This document shows positions 33,492 to 42,684 of a stretch of DNA of 47,389 nucleotides, in pieces. Within the stretch, counting starts at the first letter, position 1. Each line of letters opens with the position of its first letter. The notes beneath the pieces are model-generated. The model did no database searches, was not told the origin of the DNA, and was given only the letters and a program-made list of their open reading frames with translations. Source of the stretch: Marivivens sp. (GTDB taxonomy: Bacteria; Pseudomonadota; Alphaproteobacteria; Rhodobacterales; Rhodobacteraceae); NCBI GenBank assembly GCA_023254495.1, contig JALRLK010000147.1:1-47389 (forward strand), in the 5' to 3' direction. The translations under genes and the position numbers were made by a program.

Positions 33492-34691
33492 ATGTCGTTC
33501 TTCAAGAAGCTCAAAGATCGGATGTTCAAGTCGTCGTCCAAGATCGACGAGGGGCTTGAGGCGATTGTCGGGGAGGGGAAAGACGAGGAGTCGGTGGTCG
33601 AGCTTCCCGAGCCTAATCCCGAATCCTTGCCCGAGATTGCTCCCGAGCCGATCCCGGAGATTGCGCCGGATATCGAACCAGAGGCTGAACCGGAATCGCA
33701 GCCGGAAATTCCCGCCGAGCCAGAGCTTGTGCCAGAGCCCGCGCCGCAGGAGATACCGGTTATGGTCGCTGCGGCGGCACCGGCAGCCGAACCCGCGCCT
33801 GCGAAGGCCAAACCGGGGTTCTTCGGCCGCCTAGTTGGCCGCACCGCCCCCGCCGCGCCGCGCCGGACGCTCGACGACGAGATGCTAGAGCAGCTCGAGG
33901 AGCTGTTGATCACCGCCGATATGGGCGTTGATACGGCCCTGCGCGTCACGGCCAATATGGCCGAGGGGCGGCTGGGCAAGAAGCTCTCGGTCGACGAAAT
34001 CAAGGGCCTTCTGGCTTCCGAGGTCACGCGGATCATGGAGCCGGTCGCGCGGCCCCTGCCGCTTTACCCCTCGAAGCCTCAGGTCGTGCTTGTGGTCGGC
34101 GTCAACGGCTCCGGCAAGACGACGACGATTGGCAAGCTCGCCAGCCAGTTCCGCGCCTCGGGCAAGAAGGTTGTGATCGCCGCGGGCGATACCTTCCGCG
34201 CCGCGGCGGTCGAGCAGCTTCAGGTCTGGGGTGATCGCGCGGGCGTTCCCGTCCTCACGGCGCCGGAGGGCTCAGATCCCGCCAGCCTTGCTTTTGATGC
34301 GATGGAGCGCGCCGCCAAGGATGGGGCCGATCTTCTGATGATCGACACCGCGGGCCGGTTGCAGAACCGGCAGGATCTGATGGAAGAGCTTTCAAAGATC
34401 GTCCGCGTGATCCGCAAGAAAGATCCCTCGGCCCCGCACAACACGCTTCTGGTGCTCGATGCGACCACCGGCCAGAACGCGCTGAGCCAAGTCGAGACCT
34501 TCCAGAAGCTGGCCGATGTCTCGGGCCTCGTGATGACCAAACTCGACGGCACTGCTAAGGGCGGTGTGCTTGTCGCTCTGGCCGACAAGTTCGGCCTGCC
34601 GATCCATGCGATCGGCGTCGGCGAGCAGATCGACGATCTTGCCCCCTTCGACCCCGAAGATTTCGCCCGCGCCCTCGTCGGCCTTGCCTAG
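33492..34691 (+). CDS. ftsY: Signal recognition particle receptor FtsY
   Basis: VVGVNGSGKTTTIGKLASQFRASGKKVVIAAGDTFRAAAVEQL; acidic/proline-rich N-terminal region. Confidence 0.97.
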   Translation: MSFFKKLKDRMFKSSSKIDEGLEAIVGEGKDEESVVELPEPNPESLPEIAPEPIPEIAPDIEPEAEPESQPEIPAEPELVPEPAPQEIPVMVAAAAPAAEPAPAKAKPGFFGRLVGRTAPAAPRRTLDDEMLEQLEELLITADMGVDTALRVTANMAEGRLGKKLSVDEIKGLLASEVTRIMEPVARPLPLYPSKPQVVLVVGVNGSGKTTTIGKLASQFRASGKKVVIAAGDTFRAAAVEQLQVWGDRAGVPVLTAPEGSDPASLAFDAMERAAKDGADLLMIDTAGRLQNRQDLMEELSKIVRVIRKKDPSAPHNTLLVLDATTGQNALSQVETFQKLADVSGLVMTKLDGTAKGGVLVALADKFGLPIHAIGVGEQIDDLAPFDPEDFARALVGLA

Positions 34692-34703
34692 GGTTGGCTG
34701 CGG

Positions 34704-35606
34704 GTGGGGGAATGGCTTGTCTCCATCGCCGGAACGCCCGAGGGCGCGCGGCTAGCGACGCTTCTCGCGCTTCTTTCGGCCGTCTGCCACGCGGCCTTTG
34801 GCGCGTTGCAGAAGGGGCGGCATGATCCCTTCCTGATCCGTGGCGCCATCGACGCTTGGCTCGTGGTGATCACGCTTCCGGTCGCCCTATTCCTCGTCCC
34901 GTGGCCCACGCCGCAGACCTTTCTGATCCTCGCGGGCGCAGTTGTGATCCATTTCACCTACAAGTCGACCGTGGCCTTCGCCTATCAGCGGGCGGCCTAT
35001 ACGGTCGTCTATCCGGTGATCCGTGGCACCGGCCCTTTGGTGACGGTTTTTGGCGCGGCTTTGATCTTTCAGGAGCATTTCACGGCGACCCAATGGGTGG
35101 GCGTCGCTTGTCTTTCTGGCGCTATGCTCTTGCTGGCGCTGAGAAATCTCGGCGAGGAAACGATTGATCGGCGGGGCTTGGCGATGGGCCTCGTCTGGGC
35201 GCTTCTAGGTGGCCTCCTTGTTGCGGTCTATACGGTCTACGACGCCTACGGCATCCGCCAGTCGGCCAATCCCTTCACCTTTCTCGCGTGGTTCTTCGTG
35301 ATCACCGCCCTCGATTTCCCGATCCTCGCCGCCTATCGCTATCACCGCTATGGCAGCGACGGGCCAGTGCGCGATCTTGTCTGGAAGGGCCTTGCCGGTG
35401 CGCTCATCGCTTGGGTCAGCTTCGGCGGCGTGATGATGGCGACGCGGCTCGACAAAGTGGGCGAGGCCGCGGTCCTGCGCGAGACATCGCCCGTTTTCGC
35501 CGCGCTCATCGGCTGGTTCATCATGGGCGAGCGTGTGGGGCCGAGAAGGCTTGTCTTGATGGCGCTGATCGCCTTAGGTGCGATCATCGTCGAAACCGGA
35601 GGTTAG
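34704..35606 (+). CDS. EamA/DMT family transporter
   Basis: Ten-helix hydrophobic protein, RAAYTVVYPVIRGTGPLVTVFGAALIF..; GTG start. Confidence 0.88.
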   Translation: MGEWLVSIAGTPEGARLATLLALLSAVCHAAFGALQKGRHDPFLIRGAIDAWLVVITLPVALFLVPWPTPQTFLILAGAVVIHFTYKSTVAFAYQRAAYTVVYPVIRGTGPLVTVFGAALIFQEHFTATQWVGVACLSGAMLLLALRNLGEETIDRRGLAMGLVWALLGGLLVAVYTVYDAYGIRQSANPFTFLAWFFVITALDFPILAAYRYHRYGSDGPVRDLVWKGLAGALIAWVSFGGVMMATRLDKVGEAAVLRETSPVFAALIGWFIMGERVGPRRLVLMALIALGAIIVETGG

Positions 35607-35607
35607 T

Positions 35608-36237
35608 ATGAGCGAGAAGAAGATCAGCCCGGGCCTGAAATCGGCCCTCGATCTTGGCCCAGTGGTCCTGTTCTTTCTGGCCTTCTTCTTCCTGAAGGCC
35701 GACAGCTACACCATTAGCGGGCGCGAATACGGCAAGTTCATCGTCGTCACCGCGATGTTCATCCCCGTCCTTTTCGCCTCGATCGGCGCGCTCTGGTATC
35801 TGACGGGCAAGCTCAGCCGGATGCAGATCCTGACGATGGTTCTGGTTCTCGTTTTTGGCGGTCTTTCGGTTTGGCTCAACGACGAGCGGTTCTTCAAGAT
35901 GAAGCCTACGGTGATCTATCTGTTCTTTGCCGTGATGCTGGTGATCGGGCTCATGCGCGGCCAGTCCTATCTGGCCTATGTGATGGAAGACCTGATGCCG
36001 CTCGAGGAAAAGGGCTGGATGATCCTCACCCGCCGTTTTGCCATGTTCTTCGCCTTCCTCGCCCTTGCCAACGAATACGTCTGGCGTAATTTCGAAACGG
36101 GTTCGTGGGTGACGTTCAAGACCTTCGGCCTGCCGATCCTGCTGTTCGTTTTCCTGATCGGGCAGTCGGGGCTTCTCGTTAATTACGACCCGCGCCATCG
36201 CAAGGACGAGGAAGACGAGAAGAAGGGTGATAGCTAG
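35608..36237 (+). CDS. Inner membrane-spanning septation protein (YciB/IspZ-like)
   Basis: KSALDLGPVVLFFLAFFF...LTLVFGGLSVWLNDERFFKMKPT-type motif; ALANEYVWRNF. Confidence 0.92.
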   Translation: MSEKKISPGLKSALDLGPVVLFFLAFFFLKADSYTISGREYGKFIVVTAMFIPVLFASIGALWYLTGKLSRMQILTMVLVLVFGGLSVWLNDERFFKMKPTVIYLFFAVMLVIGLMRGQSYLAYVMEDLMPLEEKGWMILTRRFAMFFAFLALANEYVWRNFETGSWVTFKTFGLPILLFVFLIGQSGLLVNYDPRHRKDEEDEKKGDS

Positions 36238-36956
36238 GGAACCTTGTGGGTCCCGCTCACGCCCATCAACTCTTCACGATGCGCGATCTCGTCGGGATCC
36301 TCGCCGCGCCGATGCGCCTCGATAAGCCGCCCCTTGCGGACGGCGGGGCGGTGGCCGACCTCGACCAGCCAGCGGCGCATATTGGGCTTGTCGTGCATTG
36401 TCTGCCCCTGCCGCATCCACTGTGAGGCCCAGGGCCAGATGCACATATCCGCGATGGAATAGAAATCGCCCGCGACATAGCGGGTGCGAGCCAGTTGCTC
36501 GTCGAGCACCTTGTAGAGGCGTGAGACTTCTTTGGTGAACCGCTCGTTTGGGTATTCGTGGACAACGGGCGGGTTCTTACGGCCAAGCGCCCGCAGGAAA
36601 TGATGGGTCTGTCCGGCGATCGGGCCAAGCCCGCTCATCTGCCACATCACCCACATATCGACCGCGACACGATCGCGCTCGGTCGGTCCATAGAATTGGC
36701 CCGTTTTGCGGGCGAGGTATTGCAGGATCGCGCCGCTTTCAAAGACGGCAATGGGCGCGCCATCCGGCCCGTCGGGGTCAACGATCATCGGGATCTTGGC
36801 ATTGGGGGCCAGTGCCAGAAACTCGGGGTTGTTCTGTTCGCCGTTGTCGATATCAACCAGCTTGATGGTGTAGGGCAGACCCATTTCCTCGAGTGCGATC
36901 GAGACCTTCCAGCCGTTTGGCGTGGCCCAGTAATAGAGATCAATCGGCGCGGGCAT
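36234..36956 (-). CDS. Glutathione S-transferase family protein
   Basis: IDLYYWATPNGWKVSIALEEMGLPYTIKLVDIDNGEQNNPEFLALAPNAKIPMIVD; FESGAILQYLARKTG. Confidence 0.93.
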   Translation of the reverse strand: MPAPIDLYYWATPNGWKVSIALEEMGLPYTIKLVDIDNGEQNNPEFLALAPNAKIPMIVDPDGPDGAPIAVFESGAILQYLARKTGQFYGPTERDRVAVDMWVMWQMSGLGPIAGQTHHFLRALGRKNPPVVHEYPNERFTKEVSRLYKVLDEQLARTRYVAGDFYSIADMCIWPWASQWMRQGQTMHDKPNMRRWLVEVGHRPAVRKGRLIEAHRRGEDPDEIAHREELMGVSGTHKVP

Positions 36957-37077
36957 CTTCTGGTCTCCTCGATCGGCTTTTTGCAGCATGGCGCATCGTC
37001 CGCAAATCGCAAGAGCGGCCGCCCCACGATCCGGTGATCTTCTTGACCTTGGGCCAGTGCAGGAGTATGCCCCAAGC

Positions 37078-37130
37078 CGTGGCGATTTGAACCGGATTGC
37101 GGGCCACGTTAAACATTCCGCTAAATAGGA
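37078..37130 (+). ncRNA. SAM-II riboswitch aptamer (metA motif) in metZ leader
   Basis: CGTGGC GATTTGAACCGGATTGCGG GCCACG TTAAACATTCC GCTAAATAGG: 6-bp P1 plus conserved GATTT, ACCG, TTGC, TAAA, GCTAAA-AGG. Confidence 0.9.
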
Positions 37131-37142
37131 AACGGGCTTTGG

Positions 37143-37174
37143 CCCCGATACCTTGTCCGGTGTCGGGGTTTTTT
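37143..37174 (+). terminator. Intrinsic terminator between SAM-II aptamer and metZ
   Basis: CCCCGATACC-TTGTCC-GGTGTCGGGG-TTTTTT, 10-pair stem including one T-G wobble. Confidence 0.88.
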
Positions 37175-37193
37175 GTTGGCCGGAGGGGTCGAA

Positions 37194-38372
37194 ATGGACA
37201 AGTGGAAGAAGCGCACCCGCGCCGTGCACGCGGGCATCCGCCGGAGCCAGTATAATGAGGTAAGCGAAGCGATCTTCCTGACCCAAGGCTTTGTCTATGA
37301 CAGCGCCGAACAGGCCGAGGCCCGCTTTGTCAAAGCTGGCGAGGACGAGTTCATCTATGCCCGCTACGGCAACCCGACCGTGGCTATGTTTGAAGACCGG
37401 ATCGCGAGCCTCGAGGGGGTCGAGGCCGGTTTCGCCACCGCCTCGGGCATGGCCGCCGTCAACGGTGCGCTGATGGCGCTTTTGAAGGCGGGCGATCACA
37501 TCGTCTCGTCGCGGGCTCTTTTCGGTTCCTGCCTCTACATCCTCGAGGATGTGCTGGGCCGCTTTGGCGTGGAAATCACCCTTGTCGATGGCCGCGATCT
37601 GGAGGCTTGGAAAGCCGCCATTCGCCCCGATACCAAGCTCGTCTTTTGCGAATCCGTGTCGAACCCGACGCTTGAAGTGATCGACCTCAAGGCCGTGGCC
37701 GATATCGCCCATGCGAACGGCGCGCTTCTGGTGGTCGACAACGTTTTTGCGACCCCGATCTTTTCCTATGCCGCAGAGGCGGGGGCCGATCTCATCGTCT
37801 ATTCCTCGACCAAGCATATCGACGGACAGGGGCGCTGTCTGGGTGGTGTGATCCTCGGCAAACGCGAGATCGTGCGCGGGCCGGTCGAGACCTATCTCAA
37901 GCACACCGGCGGCGCGATGAGCCCGTTCAACGCTTGGGTCATGCTCAAGTCGCTCGACACGATGGACCTTCGAGTTCGCGCCCAGTCGGCCACCGCGCAG
38001 ACCCTTGCCGAAGGGATCGAAGGCCATGCGGCGGTCGGCCGCGTGCTCTATCCGGGGCTGAAGAGCCACCCCCAGCACAAGCTGGCAATGGATCAGGCCG
38101 GCAACGGCGGCACGGTCATGGCGATCGACCTCAAGGGCGGCAAGGAAGCGGCGTTCCGCTTCCTCAACGCATTGGAAATCTTCACCATTTCCAACAACTT
38201 CGCCGACAGCAAATCTATTGTAACCCATCCGGCGACCACAACCCATCAACGCCTGCCCCAGCCCCAGAAAGACCTTCTCGGTATCACGCCGGGCCTCATC
38301 CGTCTGTCCTGCGGCCTCGAAGATCCGGCTGATCTTCTGGCCGATGTTCTGCAGGCTTTGGCGCAGGTTTGA
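37194..38372 (+). CDS. metZ: O-succinylhomoserine sulfhydrylase
   Basis: YARYGNPTVAMFEDRIASLEGVEAGFATASGMAAV; YSSTKHIDGQGRCLGG PLP lysine region. Confidence 0.95.
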   Translation: MDKWKKRTRAVHAGIRRSQYNEVSEAIFLTQGFVYDSAEQAEARFVKAGEDEFIYARYGNPTVAMFEDRIASLEGVEAGFATASGMAAVNGALMALLKAGDHIVSSRALFGSCLYILEDVLGRFGVEITLVDGRDLEAWKAAIRPDTKLVFCESVSNPTLEVIDLKAVADIAHANGALLVVDNVFATPIFSYAAEAGADLIVYSSTKHIDGQGRCLGGVILGKREIVRGPVETYLKHTGGAMSPFNAWVMLKSLDTMDLRVRAQSATAQTLAEGIEGHAAVGRVLYPGLKSHPQHKLAMDQAGNGGTVMAIDLKGGKEAAFRFLNALEIFTISNNFADSKSIVTHPATTTHQRLPQPQKDLLGITPGLIRLSCGLEDPADLLADVLQALAQV

Positions 38373-38472
38373 TCCAATCGTCGGTTTTGGGCGTATTAAT
38401 CTCTGAAATTTGGTAAACTGGCCGAACGCGACCATATACCAAGCCTGACAGGACTTGCCCGTGGGGGGATCC

Positions 38473-39573
<1,101 letters not shown>

Positions 39574-39621
39574 CCGCCCTCGGGCTTGACACTCTGACCC
39601 GCGCAAGCCAACCCTCCGGTC

Positions 39622-41070
39622 ATGCTGGATTTGCGCCCTGTCGGATATGTTATCGGCCTTCTGGTCGCCGTCATTGGCGTTGCCATGGTCGGGCCATTGC
39701 TGTTCGACCTTTATGAAGGCGATCCCGAGTGGAAGACCTTCCTGCAATCGAGCGTGATTACCACAACGATTGGCGCCATCGTCGCCTTGGCCTGCGCCAA
39801 CGGGGTGAGCGCGGGCCTCAATGTCCGCCTGTCGTTTCTGCTGACCACGCTCGTCTGGATCGCGCTGCCCGCTTTCGGGGCGCTCCCCTTCATTTTCGGC
39901 GAAACCGATCTCTCGATCGTCGATGCGATGTTCGAGGCCGTGTCGGGCATGACCACCACGGGCGCGACAGCGATCGCGGGGCTCGAGACCCATTCCTATG
40001 GCATCCTGCTGTGGCGGGGCATCCTGCAATGGCTGGGCGGCCTCGGGATCGTGATCGTGGCGATGATCTTCCTGCCGGTGATGAAGGTGGGCGGGATGCA
40101 GTTCTTTCAGTCGGAAGGTTTCGATACTTTCGGCAAGGCGCTGCCAAGGGCGATGGATATCGCCAAGGGGCTTTTGAGCATCTACATCACGCTTACGGTG
40201 ATTTGTGCCTTGGCCTATGTGCTTTCCGGCATGAACCTTCAGGATTCGATCGTTCATGCCTTCACGACGATCGCCACGGGCGGATATTCGACGACCGATG
40301 CCTCATTCGCCGCGTTCCCCGGCGCGCCGCAATATGTCGCCGTTGCTTTCATGATCTTTGCCGGCATTCCGTTCGTCCGCTTTATTCAGCTGGTCCGCGG
40401 CGATGCCCGGCCCATCTTCCGCGATATGCAGGTGCGGGCCTATGTTGTCTGGTCGAGCTATGCGGTCATGTTGGTCGTTCTCTACCGCATCATAGAAGAA
40501 GGGACGTTTTCGGAAGAGCTGTTCCGCTCGAGCCTCTTCAACGTTGTCTCGGTCTTTTCCGGGACCGGCTACGGCGATGGGGATGTGCAATCTTGGGGGC
40601 CATTCCCTTTCGCGGTGCTGTTCTGTGTCGGCACGATCGGGGCCTGTTCGGGATCGACCGGCTGCGCGATCAAGGTCTTCCGGTTCCAGATCATGCTTCG
40701 GGCGCTCTTTGGCCAGATCAAACGGATGTATAGCCCGAGCCGGGTCGTGTCGGTCAAATTCGAGGGGCGCACCGTGACGGATGAGGTCATGGCGTCGATC
40801 ATGCTTCTCTTCACCGGCTTTATCCTCAGCTTCGGGATCATCGCCGTTCTTATGGGCATGACCGGGATCAGCTTTATGGCGGCAATCACCGGCGCCTGGA
40901 CCGCGGTATTCAATATCGGCCCTGTCTTTGGCTCGGAAGTTGGCCTTTCCGGAGCCGTCAATACATTCCCCGATTCCGCCAAGTGGCTGATGATCTTCGG
41001 GATGCTTCTGGGGCGTCTCGAGATCGTGGCGGTATTCGTTCTCTTCCTTCCTCGTTTCTGGAGATCCTAG
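39622..41070 (+). CDS. trkH: TrkH family potassium uptake protein
   Basis: MFEAVSGMTTTGATAIAGLE, AFTTIATGGYSTTDASFAAF, GTGYGDGDVQSWG, TGAWTAVFNIGPVFG pore loops. Confidence 0.95.
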   Translation: MLDLRPVGYVIGLLVAVIGVAMVGPLLFDLYEGDPEWKTFLQSSVITTTIGAIVALACANGVSAGLNVRLSFLLTTLVWIALPAFGALPFIFGETDLSIVDAMFEAVSGMTTTGATAIAGLETHSYGILLWRGILQWLGGLGIVIVAMIFLPVMKVGGMQFFQSEGFDTFGKALPRAMDIAKGLLSIYITLTVICALAYVLSGMNLQDSIVHAFTTIATGGYSTTDASFAAFPGAPQYVAVAFMIFAGIPFVRFIQLVRGDARPIFRDMQVRAYVVWSSYAVMLVVLYRIIEEGTFSEELFRSSLFNVVSVFSGTGYGDGDVQSWGPFPFAVLFCVGTIGACSGSTGCAIKVFRFQIMLRALFGQIKRMYSPSRVVSVKFEGRTVTDEVMASIMLLFTGFILSFGIIAVLMGMTGISFMAAITGAWTAVFNIGPVFGSEVGLSGAVNTFPDSAKWLMIFGMLLGRLEIVAVFVLFLPRFWRS

Positions 41071-42684
41071 ATGTCTGAACCGACTTCCGGCCGCCCGTTG
41101 GGCGCGCAGCTGTCTCATATGCTCAGGGCGCGCGGGGTTGATGTGATCTTTGGTATTCCAGGGGTGCATAACCAAGAGATGTATCGCGGCATTGAAGAGG
41201 CCGGGATCACCCATGTCCTGACGCGGCACGAACAGGGTGCGGGCTTCATGGCCGATGGCTATGCGAGGGCCACGGGGCGGCCTGGCATCTGCTACATCAT
41301 CACCGGTCCGGGCCTATGCAACATCATGACCCCGCTCGGTCAGGCCTATTCGGATAGCATCTCGGTTCTGGCGATCTCGTCTTGCCTGCCGCAAGGCGGG
41401 ACAGACGACGGGCGCCTGCACGAGATGCTCGATCAACGTGGGGCAGGAGCGGCGGTTTGCGATTGGTCGCACGAGGCGGAAAGCCCCGAGGATGCCTATG
41501 CCCGCATCGATCAGGCTCTGGCGGAGTTTCGCGACCGCAGGCCGCGCCCCAAGCATTTGCAAGTGCCGATTCCGATGCTGGAAGGCGCGGCGCCCGAATT
41601 TCCGGCCGAGCCGGTCCAGCAGCCCGCGCCGCCGCTTGCGCCCTATGCGGGCCAGATAGACGAGGCGGCGAAACTGCTCGCCGCGGCCCGGCGTCCGTTG
41701 GTGATCGTTGGTGGAGGCGCGCGCTCGGCAGCGCCGGCGGCACGCGCATTGGCCGCCGACCTAAAAGCCGCAAGCCTCGCCAGCTATGCTGGCAGAGGTG
41801 TCATCGATCCAGACGATCCGCTCCATCTTGGTTCGGTCCTGGCCCGCCCCGACAGCGCCGAGATGATCGCATCGTCCGACTGCGTTCTGGTTGTCGGCTC
41901 GGTTCTGGCTGAGGTTGATATCTGGCGCGATAACCCCGGCTTTTGTGAGGGGGCCAAGGTGATACGGATTGACATCGATCCTTCGGTCCTTGCCCGCGAT
42001 CCGCGTGTCGATCTGGCGATCCGCGCCGATGCTGGGCTCGCGCTCGAGGCTCTGAGCGCCGCCCTCTCAGGCGCCGCGATCCAATCGACATGGACGGCCC
42101 TCGAGGCCGAAGCCGCCCGCCGCCGCTGGCGCGCGCAGGTCGAGGCCGAGCGCCCCGGCATCCTGCCCGTGGCCGACGTGATGCGCGAGGTATTGCCCGA
42201 GGACGCGCTGATCTATTCCGACATGACCCAATTCGCCTATGCCACGAAAGAGATCTATCCGCTCAAACACCCCGGTCTCTGGCATCATCCCTACGGCTTT
42301 GGCACCCTCGGCTATGCCCTTCCCGCCGCCATCGGCGGCAAGATCGGCGTGGGGGATCGGGCGGTGATCGCCATCGCCGGTGACTATGGATTTCAATACA
42401 CGATTCAGGAGCTAGGCGTCGCGGTCGAGCTGGGCCTCAGCCTGCCGATCCTTCTGTGGGACAACGGCAAGCTGGGCGAGATCGAAGCCAGCATGGTCCG
42501 CGCCCAAATCGCGCCGAATGCGGTGATCCAGCGCAACCCCGATTTCATCAAGCTGGCCGAGGCCTATGGCGCGGCCTCGGCCCAGCCCTCGAGCCTTGCC
42601 GAATTCAGACGCGATCTGGCCGCCGCCCTCAAGGAAGAAGGCCCGACCATCATCCGTGTGACCTCGGACGTGGCCCTTAGCTAG
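41071..42684 (+). CDS. Thiamine-diphosphate-dependent decarboxylase (5-guanidino-2-oxopentanoate decarboxylase-like)
   Basis: GIPGVHNQEMYRGIEEAGITHVLTRHEQGAGFMADGYARATGRPGICYIITGPG; GDYGFQYTIQELGVAVELGLSLPILLWDNGKLGEI. Confidence 0.85.
   Translation: MSEPTSGRPLGAQLSHMLRARGVDVIFGIPGVHNQEMYRGIEEAGITHVLTRHEQGAGFMADGYARATGRPGICYIITGPGLCNIMTPLGQAYSDSISVLAISSCLPQGGTDDGRLHEMLDQRGAGAAVCDWSHEAESPEDAYARIDQALAEFRDRRPRPKHLQVPIPMLEGAAPEFPAEPVQQPAPPLAPYAGQIDEAAKLLAAARRPLVIVGGGARSAAPAARALAADLKAASLASYAGRGVIDPDDPLHLGSVLARPDSAEMIASSDCVLVVGSVLAEVDIWRDNPGFCEGAKVIRIDIDPSVLARDPRVDLAIRADAGLALEALSAALSGAAIQSTWTALEAEAARRRWRAQVEAERPGILPVADVMREVLPEDALIYSDMTQFAYATKEIYPLKHPGLWHHPYGFGTLGYALPAAIGGKIGVGDRAVIAIAGDYGFQYTIQELGVAVELGLSLPILLWDNGKLGEIEASMVRAQIAPNAVIQRNPDFIKLAEAYGAASAQPSSLAEFRRDLAAALKEEGPTIIRVTSDVALS

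Noticed and set aside
33600-33770. Pro/Glu-rich repeat in the ftsY N-terminus
   Set aside because: Acidic low-complexity N-domain is a normal feature of FtsY
40303-41229. 308-aa minus-strand ORF antisense to trkH
   Set aside because: Shadow ORF rich in His/Arg/Asp; TrkH pore motifs are on the plus strand
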